Part shown: positions 53,419 to 62,717 of the stretch, piece after piece
How positions within the stretch are numbered: the stretch's first letter is position 1
Layout of the letters: the number at the start of each line of letters is the position of its first letter
NCBI GenBank assembly: GCA_052387905.1
Contig: JBQTIR010000005.1
Location: 248,001-312,000 of the forward strand
Reading direction: 5' to 3'
From: JBQTII01 sp052387905
Lineage (GTDB): Bacteria > Actinomycetota > Actinomycetes > Sporichthyales > Sporichthyaceae
DNA length: 64,000 nt
Notes under the pieces: model-generated
Told to the model about the DNA's origin: nothing
Databases searched by the model: none
What the model saw: only the letters and a program-made list of their open reading frames with translations
Program-made: the position numbers and the translations under genes

Positions 53419-55245
53419 GTGCCCAAGAAGCGCCCGCGCCCACGCAAGCCGTGCAAGGCCGGCCGCCCCGGCTCCGACCGCGGGCGTGAGCCGGAGCTGA
53501 TGACGTCGATCCTCCGCGCGCTGCGCGAGCCACACCCGCTGGAGCTGCTCGCCCTCGTCAGCGGACTGTGGGCGGTGGGCGACCCGCGACGGCGCGATCC
53601 GTTCCAGGAGCACGCGCCGGTGATCTCGCGCGAGGAGCTCGTCGACAGCTTCCTGGCCATCGACCGGATCGAGACCACCGCCGCCCTCGCCGTGCTGGCC
53701 GCTTTCACCACCGACGAGCTGCAGCGGGCGCGGATCCGCCGTGAGCTCGCGGTGCGTCGCCAGCCGCTGCCGACGTGGCTGAGCGCCCTCGATCGGACCG
53801 GCGCACCCGCGGGCGTCGACCTCGTCGAGCACGTCCTCGGCGACGGTGACGACTACCTGATCGACGTCAGCGTCGGGGGACAACCGCTGACCGCGATCAT
53901 CTACGTCGACCACAACATGGGCACCGTGGTCAAGGACGCCTTCGTCGTCCCCGCACCGCGCGCGGAGGTGGCCGCCCTGATCCACAAGGCCGCCGACGAC
54001 GGCCCGGACACCACCGTCACCGCGACCGACCCCGCCGATGCCCGGGCCCGAATCAGTGCGGCGATCGAGCACGGCGCGATGATCTTCCCCCCGCTGGAGA
54101 GCGAGAGCTGGCCCGCCGCGCGCCCACTGGTCGAGTGGATCCTCGCGATGTTGCCGGCCGGCGGCACGGACTACCCGCGCACCGCCTGGACCGACGCGCA
54201 ACGGGCCCGCCTCGCGCGCCAGGTGCTCGCCTCTCCCTACGCGAGCGGGCTCGGCACCGCGGCGCACCGCGACATGCTCGAGTCGATCCTGTGGTTCGGC
54301 ACCGACTACGGCCCCGGCGATCCGCTGCGCTGGAGCGCGGTGGCAGTGGAGCTGGTGCTGCTGGACTGGATCCCGCGCAAGATCAGGGATCGCCCGGCCC
54401 GCCTCGCCGTCGCCCCCGCGGTGCTGCGTGCACTGGTCCGCTATGCGCACGCCGAGCGCGGCATCCGCTCCGTCCTCACCGACGAGGTCCTCGCGGCGAT
54501 CGACGTGTACGAGCCCGGCTACCAGGAAGCGATCCGCACCCCGCGCCTGCACGGCGCCGAGGCGTTGCTGGCGAGGATGGGGGCGCTGAACCCTGCGGTC
54601 GAGGCGCAGCTGCTGGGTCACGCCGAGGACGACCTCGACGACCTCGACGATCTCGACGACCAGCAGCTCCTCGCGGAGATCATGCTCGACGGGCTCGAGC
54701 GCGCGGTGGGTGGTCGGGCCGCCCTGGACGCCCTGAGCGCGGACCCGCTACCGGAGGAGGATTTCGCCTGGGCCGCCGTACCCGCCGACATCCACGACCG
54801 GGTGCGCGAGGTGCTGGAGTGGACCGACCGGTGCTGCCTGGATCTGCTCGACGGCGAGTACGCCACGGCCGCGCGACGGGTACTCGCTGACGCAGCGTCA
54901 GCCGACCCCGGCATCTTCCGCCGCAAGGGACGCGCCGAGACCTCCGCGGCAGCAATCTGCTGGATGGTGGCGAAGGCCAACGGAGTGTTCGACAACTGGC
55001 GATACGACCCCGCCCGGCCCGTGCTGAAACTGGATCAGGTCAAGGACCTGGCAGCGTATTTCGGGCTCGGCTCCGCGAGCCACTCCCAGCGCGCCCAGGT
55101 GTTCCAGCGCGCGATCGGCGTCGACCCCTATCACCAGTACGGCCGCATGGACCTGGGCTCGCCGCGTTACCTCACCGCCCACCGTCGCGCCCGACTCATC
55201 GAACTACGCGATCGCTACCGCGAGAACGAGCGCCCGAGGGCGTAG
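53419..55245 (+). CDS. Large soluble protein with DUF6398-like C-terminal domain
   Basis: 608 residues from GTG 53419, basic at the N-terminus (PKKRPRPRKPCKAGRPG). The C-terminal 120 residues (RRKGRAETSAAAICWMVAKANGVFDN, VKDLAAYFGLGSASHSQRAQVFQRAIG) follow the DUF6398 pattern, in which a helix pair carries a W-x-V-AKANG motif. The middle contains a D-D-L repeat run (DDLDDLDDLDD near 405). Function unknown; helical repeats dominate. A plausible SEC-C-like Cys motif (PRKPC) is only partial. Confidence 0.7.
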   Translation: MPKKRPRPRKPCKAGRPGSDRGREPELMTSILRALREPHPLELLALVSGLWAVGDPRRRDPFQEHAPVISREELVDSFLAIDRIETTAALAVLAAFTTDELQRARIRRELAVRRQPLPTWLSALDRTGAPAGVDLVEHVLGDGDDYLIDVSVGGQPLTAIIYVDHNMGTVVKDAFVVPAPRAEVAALIHKAADDGPDTTVTATDPADARARISAAIEHGAMIFPPLESESWPAARPLVEWILAMLPAGGTDYPRTAWTDAQRARLARQVLASPYASGLGTAAHRDMLESILWFGTDYGPGDPLRWSAVAVELVLLDWIPRKIRDRPARLAVAPAVLRALVRYAHAERGIRSVLTDEVLAAIDVYEPGYQEAIRTPRLHGAEALLARMGALNPAVEAQLLGHAEDDLDDLDDLDDQQLLAEIMLDGLERAVGGRAALDALSADPLPEEDFAWAAVPADIHDRVREVLEWTDRCCLDLLDGEYATAARRVLADAASADPGIFRRKGRAETSAAAICWMVAKANGVFDNWRYDPARPVLKLDQVKDLAAYFGLGSASHSQRAQVFQRAIGVDPYHQYGRMDLGSPRYLTAHRRARLIELRDRYRENERPRA

Positions 55246-55278
55246 CGAGTGCTTCTTTCCCGGGCGATTCCGGACACC

Positions 55279-55857
55279 TCAGGTAGGGCGCCGTCCGTCC
55301 AGCAGCCGAGCGGGACAGATCGTCAGCGGGAACGGGCGCTGCACCGTCACCGACTCTTCGCCCGCTGCCGACGCGACGAGCTGGTAGGCCCCGGTCTCGT
55401 CGAGTTCGCGGACCTCGATGGTTCCCGGCTCCACCGGATTCAGCAGCCAGTAGGAGACGACGCCGAGGCGCGCATAGTGATCCAGCTTGGTGTTGCGGTC
55501 GTGCAGCCGCGTGCTGCGGGAGAGCACCTCCACCGCCAGCGCCGGGCCTACCGGCAGGAACTTCTCGGTGAGTTCAGCGAACTGCGCGACGATGACATCG
55601 GGATGTACTTCGTCGAGTGTCGACGTCCGCACCGCGAAGGGCGCGATCAGGACGCGCAGGTGCGGCGGGCAGGACGCATGTAGCTGTCGGTAAATGGCCC
55701 CGGCCATCTCCTGGTGCGACCAGGTGGGCGCGGGGCTCACCAGCAGGGTCCCGTCGATGAGCTCATAGCGCCGGCCGTCATCGGGCATCGTCTCCAGGTC
55801 TGCCACGGTGAACGGGCGACCTTCGGCGAGTCCGAGCTGATCGGTCATGGTCCCCAT
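55279..55857 (-). CDS. Uma2-family PD-(D/E)XK-like endonuclease
   Basis: 192 residues from ATG 55857 (ATG 55848 is an alternative), preceded by GGGGAGGGGG. The Uma2 blocks are ADLETMPDDGRRYELIDG, HPDVIVAQ, LAVEVLSRSTRLHDRNTKLDHYARLGVVSYWLLNP, which supply the D-...-E-x-L/V and K residues of the restriction-endonuclease fold. Uma2 proteins are often multi-copy and of unknown role in vivo. The tail is Arg/Thr-rich. Confidence 0.88.
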   Translation of the reverse strand: MGTMTDQLGLAEGRPFTVADLETMPDDGRRYELIDGTLLVSPAPTWSHQEMAGAIYRQLHASCPPHLRVLIAPFAVRTSTLDEVHPDVIVAQFAELTEKFLPVGPALAVEVLSRSTRLHDRNTKLDHYARLGVVSYWLLNPVEPGTIEVRELDETGAYQLVASAAGEESVTVQRPFPLTICPARLLDGRRPT

Positions 55858-56290
55858 GGTCCCCCTCCCCTTCTCATCTGGCCACCCTGCTGGGCGCTCC
55901 GCCGTCGGCCAACGGCCGGCGGAGGATCTGTGGAGAATTTCCCTGTGATGGGCCCGCGCCCTCGCCGAGGAGAGCTGGGCGGACTGCTCCGACCGGCCCG
56001 GGGAGTACGAGGTGGTTGAACGGACCGGCGTGGACATCGACGCCCTTGCCCGCACCCTGTGCTGGCAACCGGGCTGAGCTGCGCTGCTTATTCCGCGTCC
56101 AGCGGTTCGATCGTCTCGGCCACGAGCGATCTATGGGCAGCTCACTTTGGCGAGGCGTGCTGAGGCTGCTGCCAGGCCCGCACATCGTGCACAACAGCGG
56201 TGGTTTGGCGCCCGAGCGCTCTGGGCAGGCGCCAGGAGAACCACGTCGCCGCGTGCCACGTCCGTGGCCGCATCGCACCGGAGGCTGCTG
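55858..56290. other. Intergenic region with a short relic frame
   Basis: 433 nt. A frame from 55949 to 56077, preceded by TGA and ending in TGA, reads WARALAEESWADCSDRP and continues to LCWQPG, which looks coding-like but has no start; it is probably a degraded gene end. Nothing else is seen. The short gene that follows begins at 56291. Confidence 0.35.
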
Positions 56291-56476
56291 ATGACTCGTG
56301 CTCAATTCGCCATGCTGACCGGCTTCCTCATCGCTTGGGCCTGGGCGGAGTCCGGGTTCCTGGTCATGCTCGCCGCGCTCGTCGCGGCCGCGATCGGCCT
56401 CGGTGTCACGCGGGTCCTCGACGGCCAGCTCGATCTGACCGAGGTCTCCGAGCGCCTGGCCCGGCCCCGGCGCTGA
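56291..56476 (+). CDS. Small membrane protein of the Asp23 operon (DUF2273-like)
   Basis: 61 residues. Two closely spaced hydrophobic helices (about 6-40) are followed by a polar tail (TRVLDGQLDLTEVSERLARP). Position first in the Asp23 cluster and size match the DUF2273-type protein seen there. Likely forms a membrane platform for the Asp23 complex. The next gene starts 35 nt downstream. Confidence 0.7.
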   Translation: MTRAQFAMLTGFLIAWAWAESGFLVMLAALVAAAIGLGVTRVLDGQLDLTEVSERLARPRR

Positions 56477-56511
56477 CGGCGGCCCACCCACCACCGAAGG
56501 AGAAGCACCCC

Positions 56512-57081
56512 ATGAGCGCTGCACAGACCGACTCCTCGACGTCGGCGCGCACCACCTCCGGCATCGACAAGCCGGACCGGGAACAGGAAGGCGCCCAAGA
56601 CCGGGCGCAGGCAACCAAGGCCGACAAGGTTCCTACGCAGAGCGGCACCGCGTTGCGCCGCAGCGACGCCGGCACCAATCGGGCCTCGCTGGTCACTGCG
56701 CAGGGCAAGACCAACATCGCGGACACCGTCGTCGCCAAGATCGCCGCGTTCGCCACCAAGGAGATCCCCGGCGTGCACTCGATGGGACGCAGCATGAGCC
56801 GGCGCATGGGCGCGCTGCGCGCCATCGTCCCCGGCCAGAGCGAACCTGCCACCCAGGGCGTCAGCGTCGAGGTCGGGGAGAAGCAGGCGGCCGTCGATCT
56901 CGACGTCGTGACCTGGTACGGCGAGAGCATCGTGGAGGTCAGTGAGGCCGTGCGGCGCAACGTCATCGAGCGCATCGAGGCCATGACCGGGCTGGAGGTC
57001 GTCGAAGTCAACGTGCACGTCGATGACATCTATGTCGACGACGGTTCCAGCCAAGAACAGTCACAGGCCCGGGTCGAATAG
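56512..57081 (+). CDS. Asp23/Gls24 family envelope-stress protein
   Basis: 189 residues with GGAGAAG before ATG 56512. The first 60 residues are disordered and polar. The Asp23 domain (about 64-185) has IADTVVAKIAAFATKEIPGV, VSVEVGEKQAAVDLDVVTWYGESIVEVSEAVRRNVIERIEAMTGL, EVNVHVDDIYV. Asp23 proteins form membrane-tethered polymers or complexes in Gram-positive bacteria and respond to envelope stress. It belongs to a five-gene operon with the AmaP anchor. Confidence 0.88.
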   Translation: MSAAQTDSSTSARTTSGIDKPDREQEGAQDRAQATKADKVPTQSGTALRRSDAGTNRASLVTAQGKTNIADTVVAKIAAFATKEIPGVHSMGRSMSRRMGALRAIVPGQSEPATQGVSVEVGEKQAAVDLDVVTWYGESIVEVSEAVRRNVIERIEAMTGLEVVEVNVHVDDIYVDDGSSQEQSQARVE

Positions 57082-57089
57082 TCCCGCCG

Positions 57090-57497
57090 ATGTCCCACCC
57101 GCCCACGACTTCGTCCGAGGCCGTCCCGCGCCCGCCCGCGGGACGGTCGGCGAGCCCGGGCACCCGCGGATCGCTGGCGCTGTCCCTTGCCACCGCAGCC
57201 GCTGCGGTGCCCGGGGTCGAACGCCTGTGCGCAGGCCCCGGCGTGCCGGCCGTCACGCACTATCCGGGCGGCACGGTGACCGGGATCGTGCTCGGCACCG
57301 ACCGCGCCGAGGTTCATCTGGTCGCCGCCCGCCTGCCCTTAGCCCCGGTCGTCGACGCCGTGCATGCGGCGGTGCGCGCCGCGCTCGCGGCGCAGGATTC
57401 ATCGCTGCCGGTTCAGGTCTACGTCGAAGACGTCGTCCTCGGTGACCCGGTACGCCCGACTCCCCGCCGCCTGCCCACCGCCGAGCGTGCGCCATGA
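57090..57497 (+). CDS. Second, divergent Asp23-like protein
   Basis: 135 residues, 8 nt after the previous stop. A shorter Asp23-like domain (LALSLATAAAAVPGVERL, GTDRAEVHLVAARLPLAPVVDAVHAAVRAAL, VQVYVEDVVLGD) lies after a Pro/Ser N-terminus. Stop overlaps the next start (ATGA). It may pair with the first Asp23 protein. Confidence 0.75.
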   Translation: MSHPPTTSSEAVPRPPAGRSASPGTRGSLALSLATAAAAVPGVERLCAGPGVPAVTHYPGGTVTGIVLGTDRAEVHLVAARLPLAPVVDAVHAAVRAALAAQDSSLPVQVYVEDVVLGDPVRPTPRRLPTAERAP

Positions 57498-58063
57498 CCC
57501 GGCTGATCGTGAACCGACTGCTGTCCTTCCTACTCGGCGCGGCCCTGATCGCCGCCGGCCTCACCGCGCTCGTCGACGGCCTGCGCGTCGCCTTCGACCG
57601 CTCGCCGTGGATCATCGCCGGGCATCGCAGCTACGCCGAGGGCCGCAGCACGCAACTCGGCGACGGCGTCGTGCTGACCGCCGCGCTGCTCGCGGCCGCC
57701 GTCGGGCTGCTGCTGCTGGTCTTCCAGCTCTGGCGCCGCCCGCCGCGGCGGCTGCGGGTCAGCGCGCCCGCTGTGGGTGCGCGCGAGAGCGCGTCGGCCA
57801 TGCGCGAGCAGTGGTGGCTGGCGCGGCGCGGAACCGAGCGGCTACTCGCCTCGCTCGCCCGAGGTGATGCCGCCGTCGCGCAGAGCTCAGTCGCGCTTCG
57901 CCGGCGCCGCCGGGGATGGTCCGCCCAGGTGGACCTCACCCCGACCAGCGCCGATGCTGCCACCGACACCGCAGCCCGGCGGATCCGCGAAACCCTGGAC
58001 GACCTGGCGGCTGACGAAGTGTCAGTTCGCGGCGGCGTGCTGACCGGAGGCCGCCATGATTGA
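57494..58063 (+). CDS. DUF6286 family membrane protein
   Basis: 189 residues. Two membrane helices (about 9-30 and 57-78) flank a short extracytoplasmic loop (HRSYAEGRSTQLGDG). A cytoplasmic Asp23-like half follows (VGARESASAMREQWWLARRGTERLLASLA, WSAQVDLTPTSADAATD). Members are known partners in actinobacterial Asp23 operons. It overlaps the next gene by 8 nt. Confidence 0.8.
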   Translation: MTRLIVNRLLSFLLGAALIAAGLTALVDGLRVAFDRSPWIIAGHRSYAEGRSTQLGDGVVLTAALLAAAVGLLLLVFQLWRRPPRRLRVSAPAVGARESASAMREQWWLARRGTERLLASLARGDAAVAQSSVALRRRRRGWSAQVDLTPTSADAATDTAARRIRETLDDLAADEVSVRGGVLTGGRHD

Positions 58064-58631
58064 CCGCGTCAACCGGGTGCTGTGGACCGTGCTCGCCGTG
58101 CTGCTGCTCAGCGGTGGCGCGCTCGGCGCGCTCGCCTCGCTCGGACACGTCGCCGGGACCGACACCGACTCACCGCTGCTGTGGGACTGGGCCATCGAGC
58201 GCTGGCGAGACGCCGGCGTGGCAGCGCCGCTAACCGTCGCAGGTCTCGGCGTCCTGCTCGTGGTGCTCGGCGTGCTGTTGAGCCGGGCGCAGCTACCGGC
58301 GCGGCGCCGGCAGCTGGAGACGTTGCAGCTGGGCGGCCCGGCGCAGCGAGGCGCGACCAGCGTGCGCGGCGGCGCCCTGCCCGGCGCCCTCGCCGAGGAC
58401 CTGCAGCGCTTGGACCAGGTCCACGCTGCCCAGGTCAGCGTGCACGGCGGGTGGGAGCAGGCCACGGTCGCGCTCCGGCTGGACATCGCGGCCGGCACCG
58501 TCGTGGACTCCCTGGCCGCCGCGGTTCGCGAATGTCTGGCACGCTTCACCGCCACGACCGGCGTGCAGGTCCGCGAGCTCGAGGTGACGCTGCACCCGCA
58601 GCCGGAAGCGGTGCCCTCCCGGGTGCAGTGA
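58056..58631 (+). CDS. amaP: Alkaline-shock response membrane anchor AmaP
   Basis: 191 residues. Two N-terminal helices (about 8-30 and 58-78; NRVLWTVLAVLLLSGGALGAL, LTVAGLGVLLVVLGVLLSR) are followed by an Asp23-like domain (GGPAQRGATSVRGGALPGALAEDLQ, GVQVRELEVTLH). AmaP tethers Asp23 to the membrane in Staphylococcus; its actinobacterial counterpart has the same order. It ends the operon. Function inferred from the family. Confidence 0.82.
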   Translation: MIDRVNRVLWTVLAVLLLSGGALGALASLGHVAGTDTDSPLLWDWAIERWRDAGVAAPLTVAGLGVLLVVLGVLLSRAQLPARRRQLETLQLGGPAQRGATSVRGGALPGALAEDLQRLDQVHAAQVSVHGGWEQATVALRLDIAAGTVVDSLAAAVRECLARFTATTGVQVRELEVTLHPQPEAVPSRVQ

Positions 58632-58634
58632 TCC

Positions 58635-58952
58635 CTACTCCAGGTCGCGCCGAGATCGCACCAGGCCCGCCCGGCGCATCCGGGTGTGCACCTGCTGTGC
58701 CAGACGCGCCCGCAGGCCGCGGCGGGACACGAACACGACGTCGCCGCTCCCCATGTCAGCGCCGGCCCGATTCGGTTGCGCCGACGCGGCGCTGATCGAC
58801 TCCCAGGCCTGTTGCAACGTCAGAAACTGGGCCGCCGCGGCCGGGCTCGGGTCCCGGTCGGGGTGATAGCGCCACACTGCACGCCGGTACGCGCTGCGCA
58901 ACTCGGCGGCGTCGGCGCCCGGTGCCACGCCGAGCACCTGGTAGGGGTCCAT
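58635..58952 (-). CDS. J-domain (DnaJ-like) small protein, paralogue 2
   Basis: 105 residues from ATG 58952. DPYQVLGVAPGADAAELRSAYRRAVWRYHPDRDPSP shows the whole J-domain through HPD. QFLTLQQAWESIS matches the same block in the protein at 24893-25216 closely. The tail is Arg-rich (RGLRARLAQQVHTRMRRAGL). Convergent with the Asp23 operon. It would stimulate an Hsp70. Confidence 0.85.
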   Translation of the reverse strand: MDPYQVLGVAPGADAAELRSAYRRAVWRYHPDRDPSPAAAAQFLTLQQAWESISAASAQPNRAGADMGSGDVVFVSRRGLRARLAQQVHTRMRRAGLVRSRRDLE

Positions 58953-59424
58953 GACGGGATCTCTGCCCGCTCGCACCGACTCGATGCCTGCCGCGTTGTG
59001 CCGACACCGTCAGGTCCGCGCGGAACGCTGCGGCCACCTCGTGCATGCTCGACGCCGGGGATTTGCGCACCCGCGCGTCCAGCGCCGCCTCGTCGATCAG
59101 CATCAGGCGGTCGACGGTCTGGTGCAGATGATGGGAGAACGCGATCGCCTCGCCCGCGGTATCCGGCACGACGAGCGCGACGACCTGGACGCCGAGGACC
59201 TGGGCCTCTTCGACGGCCTCGGACAGGTCGTCGTCCCCGGAGACGAGGTAGACGATCTCGGCGGCCCGGTTCCGGGTCTGCGCGATCAGGTCCAGCGCCA
59301 GCACGTCTCCGGTGTCCAGCTTCGGCGTTCTCGAGGCGTTTGGTAATCGGGCCGACGGCCGAGCCCGCCAGCCACCGAACGGCCCCTGGCGCGCGATCAT
59401 GCGGATCCTGAGATCGCCGGACAA
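58953..59424 (-). pseudogene. NYN-domain (LabA-like) gene remnant
   Basis: The frame opens KLDTGDVLALDLIAQTRNRAAEIVYLVSGDDDLSEAVEEA and continues LGVQVVALVV and HHLHQTVDRLMLIDEAAL, which is the C-terminal half of a NYN nuclease domain with the SGD-x-D acidic motif. The N-terminal half is not found upstream, and the frame runs on into the J-domain gene out of phase, so the gene appears truncated at the start and unclear at the end. Confidence 0.6.
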
Positions 59425-59609
59425 CGAGACGGCGGTCCCCTACCCTGATGGTGCTTCAGATCGCGGCCCAGGTCCTCCGGCCGGCCGCAGGCAACCGACG
59501 CTCCCCTCGCACGGTGCCCCCGGAGGAAAAGCAGGCCTGCGCAGTCCCGCGTCGGCACAACAAGGGGACCACGGAAAGCACACCGGGGTCCGAGCCCTTC
59601 GGAGAGCAC

Positions 59610-60068
59610 ATGTCCATTCCGTTGACGAACCCGTGCACCAGCTACGGCCGGGGCCACCGCGTGCACTTCATCCAGGGCCTGCAGCACGCCAAGGTCGCCG
59701 CCGAGGACCGCCACGGCGAGATCGTCGCCATCGCCGGGGAGGTCATCGAGGTCCGCTTCGACGACGGCGCGACCACCCGCTACCGCAACCACGAAACCGT
59801 GCGCCTGCAGGCGATCCTGACCGAGGCCGGTAACCCGCGGGTCGCCACCAACCGGCGGTTCGCGCTGCTGCTGGTCCCGAGTCCCACCGGCAACTACTGC
59901 TTCAGCGTCACCGAGGACGACGGCGTCCCCCTCGCCTGCAGCGACATCCCGACCGACTTCGTGATCGGTGAGGGCGGCGTGATCGTTCCCGCGGCGTCCG
60001 GGCAGGGGTGGGCCCCGAACCCATTGGTGTTCCCCGCCCCCCGCAGTGATGCCGAGGTCGCTTCCTGA
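59610..60068 (+). CDS. Unknown protein
   Basis: 152 residues from ATG 59610 with GGAGAGC upstream. Strand blocks VHFIQGLQHAKVAAEDRHGEIVAIAGEVIEVRFDDGATTRYRNHE form a small barrel-like module (SH3/KOW-like). The remainder (RRFALLLVPSPTGNYCFSVTEDDGVP) is mainly strands. Not recognised. Earlier starts would add Arg/Pro-rich leader sequence. Confidence 0.6.
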   Translation: MSIPLTNPCTSYGRGHRVHFIQGLQHAKVAAEDRHGEIVAIAGEVIEVRFDDGATTRYRNHETVRLQAILTEAGNPRVATNRRFALLLVPSPTGNYCFSVTEDDGVPLACSDIPTDFVIGEGGVIVPAASGQGWAPNPLVFPAPRSDAEVAS

Positions 60069-60101
60069 CCAGCGGAGCGAGCCCCGGTCCACGGCGCCCG
60101 C

Positions 60102-62561
60102 TCAGGCGGGAGAGGCGGAACTGATGTTGGCGAGGGTGAACTCCCGCTCGGCGTTACGCAGTTGGCACCAGGCCGTGATCCAGCGGCCGTAGTGCGCCGC
60201 GGGGATGATGACGCGCACGGTGTGCGAGCCGGTGCGGTCGTGGTAGCCGATCCGCACCGGCGCAGCCGCTTCGATCGCGTGGGTGAGCAGATCGATCTCA
60301 TCAGCGGTGAGATGACGCACCTGCTGGGCGATCGCCGAGCGCTGCGGGGTACGTCGAGACAACGCCGAGCGCCCCTCCGGGTCAGCGCGCAGGTCGGCAA
60401 AAAGCTCCGCCGGCGTGGCGGTGACGCCGGCGGAGCGTGGGGACAGGCAGGAGGAGCCGGGCACCTCCCCCCAGGCAGGTGTGGCCCCGTCAGGTCGTGC
60501 GTCGAGTTGCACGATCCCGTCAGCATCGGTGCGAACGGGAAACAGTCCGGCACGGCGCAACGTTTCGAGCACGGTGTCAGGGTGGCTCAGGGACACCAGC
60601 ACGGTCGGGGCGATGACGCGCAGGTGCAGCGCGCGCAGGGCCCGGGTCACCGCGACCTCCGCCACCAGCGCCTCATCGCCGGTCAGCACACACGCCCCGG
60701 GGTGGATCTGCAGGTTGCCATGGCGACGGGCGACGTCGTGGACGAGATAGCTCAGCGGCTGCGGCACCTCTCGATCGGTGCGGGTCTGAAGCACGGCGAG
60801 GATCCGGTCGGCCTCCCAGCCGTGATCGAGCGCATTGCGGACACCGGCCGGGCTGAAGCGCCAGAGTTCAGCGTTGCCGCGGGCTTCGTTGGTCGCTGCG
60901 GTGATTAACAGTTCCGCGAGCTCGCTATCGGCCCGGCCAGTGACCAGCGCGGTGAGATCGGATTGCAGGATCAGCGTGCACGCCTCAGCGGCGAGGTGAA
61001 CTCCGGATCGCGCGATCAACTCCGTCAGCGGGTCCGCGGCAGCGAGGGCGTCGAGCAGGGACGTGCCCAGGGTGCTGAGGGCGCCGGCATGGGTGAGCCC
61101 GAGGAGCCCGGACTCGACCAACGTTGCGGCTACCTGGGCTACCTGCTCACCGGGGTCGCCGTGCTGCAAGGGATGCAACCAGGGCAGCGCCGCGACCACG
61201 CCGACGAGGTCGCGAAGGCCGCCGTCGGGGCCGCGTCCTGCCTGCAGCAGGCTCCGACGCAGACCTCGGACTCCGGCGTCCAGCGGGAGTGGCGGCGCAA
61301 CCTCCTTGCCCTCGCCAAGGCGCCGGCGGGTCGAGGCATGCTCGAACTGGAGCCAGGCCAACGCGAGCGATGCCCACTGCGCTGCCGGCTCCGCATCCCG
61401 CCACCCCCGATAGTGATCTGACGGACCGTAGCCGTGATCCGTGCGGGCCAGTAAGCCGGTGGCGCTGGCCAGGTCAACACACAGTGCGACGGTGCCGGCG
61501 TCGGTGGCAAGCAGACCGGCGAGCCGGCTGCGTTCCTTGGCGCCGACGCCGCCAGACTTCAAGGCCGCCACCGCGCGCGCTCCGGCCTCGTCCAGCAGCG
61601 CAGTGACGATGGCGAGTAGCGACTGGGCCTCGTCCGCTCCTGTTCCTGGTACATCGGTGGCGACCGCAATCTCCGGCGCACCGGTGAGGGCCAGATCGAT
61701 TCCCGCGAGCCAGCCCGCGACGGCGACCTCGCGCGGCACCTCGACCCGGAAGCGATCCAGGCGCACCGCCAGCCCCGCGTGGGTGAGCTGCGCGCATCCG
61801 GCTTCGAAGGTTGCCCGCAGGTGGTAGTCGACATACATCGACGTGGCGCCGGCGCCGAGCATCGCGGCCGTCGTGATCGCCTCGGGCCCCAACTCCGCCA
61901 CGTGATCGCGCAAGGCGGCCAATTCGGCGAAGGCGGCACCGTAGGCGGCTTCCAGCTCTGGTTTGCGCAGCCCAGTCGACCGGATGCCGAGCGCGTCTAC
62001 GGCGACCCGCAGTTCATCGGCCCGGACCCCGCGCGCAATCCGGTGCGCACTGCGCCCGGTGAGGTGCCCCGTCCAATGCGCGACCAGTGCACTGGGCGCG
62101 GTGATCGATGGCCCCTCGGGCCACACCAACGCCCGCCGCGTGAGACGGTCGAGCGTTGCGGCTACCAAGGACTCATCCGAACCGGTCACCAGCACCAGGT
62201 CGGCGACGGTGCTCGTCCCGTCCCGGGCGGCCAACGCCTGTAACAGGCGCACCTCGTCGCGGTCGCAACTCTCCATCGCCTCGGCCAATGAGGCAGCCCC
62301 GCACAGTCGCTGCGCGAGGCGGGCGAAGCCGCACGGCGTCGGAGGGCGGCAACTGTCCGGGCGGGCCGCCAACACCGCGGTCAGCGCCGTGTCGTCCAGG
62401 CGGGCCAGGAATCGCGCGCACGAGTCCACGGTCGGTGCCGCCGCATACGTCCCGTCGTCGTCGAGTCCGCCCTGGCCGCCGGCCCAGGTCAACGCGGAGA
62501 GCAGGTCTTCGTCGGCGCCGACATCATCGAAGAAGGCGGGACGGCGCGGTGGTCGGGCCAT
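60102..62561 (-). CDS. XPB/Ssl2-like 'helicase-associated' protein with C-terminal WYL-type domain
   Basis: 819 residues from ATG 62561. The N-terminal part resembles the XPB/Ssl2-associated domain family of actinobacteria (ARPDSCRPPTPCGFARLAQRL, DEVRLLQALAARDGTSTVADLVLVTG). The C-terminal 80 residues look like a WYL domain (EIDLLTHAIEAAAPVRIGYHDRTGS, ITAWCQLRNAEREFTLANISS), which senses nucleic acids or small ligands. No Walker motif is visible, so it is not a helicase itself. In actinobacteria it sits near the helicase XPB gene; none is in this window. Confidence 0.8.
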   Translation of the reverse strand: MARPPRRPAFFDDVGADEDLLSALTWAGGQGGLDDDGTYAAAPTVDSCARFLARLDDTALTAVLAARPDSCRPPTPCGFARLAQRLCGAASLAEAMESCDRDEVRLLQALAARDGTSTVADLVLVTGSDESLVAATLDRLTRRALVWPEGPSITAPSALVAHWTGHLTGRSAHRIARGVRADELRVAVDALGIRSTGLRKPELEAAYGAAFAELAALRDHVAELGPEAITTAAMLGAGATSMYVDYHLRATFEAGCAQLTHAGLAVRLDRFRVEVPREVAVAGWLAGIDLALTGAPEIAVATDVPGTGADEAQSLLAIVTALLDEAGARAVAALKSGGVGAKERSRLAGLLATDAGTVALCVDLASATGLLARTDHGYGPSDHYRGWRDAEPAAQWASLALAWLQFEHASTRRRLGEGKEVAPPLPLDAGVRGLRRSLLQAGRGPDGGLRDLVGVVAALPWLHPLQHGDPGEQVAQVAATLVESGLLGLTHAGALSTLGTSLLDALAAADPLTELIARSGVHLAAEACTLILQSDLTALVTGRADSELAELLITAATNEARGNAELWRFSPAGVRNALDHGWEADRILAVLQTRTDREVPQPLSYLVHDVARRHGNLQIHPGACVLTGDEALVAEVAVTRALRALHLRVIAPTVLVSLSHPDTVLETLRRAGLFPVRTDADGIVQLDARPDGATPAWGEVPGSSCLSPRSAGVTATPAELFADLRADPEGRSALSRRTPQRSAIAQQVRHLTADEIDLLTHAIEAAAPVRIGYHDRTGSHTVRVIIPAAHYGRWITAWCQLRNAEREFTLANISSASPA

Positions 62562-62717
62562 GGCGGCATCCTTGCCTAGTCCCCGAGGCGGTGGAACGAC
62601 GGGCGCGAGGCCATGGGAGGGCCGTCGCTGGCCAGGACCACAATCGTGATGGGTGGTGCGATCCACGCCCGAAAATCGTCTCAGTCGTTGCGATTGTGGT
62701 CTGGTGCCGCGCCGGAG

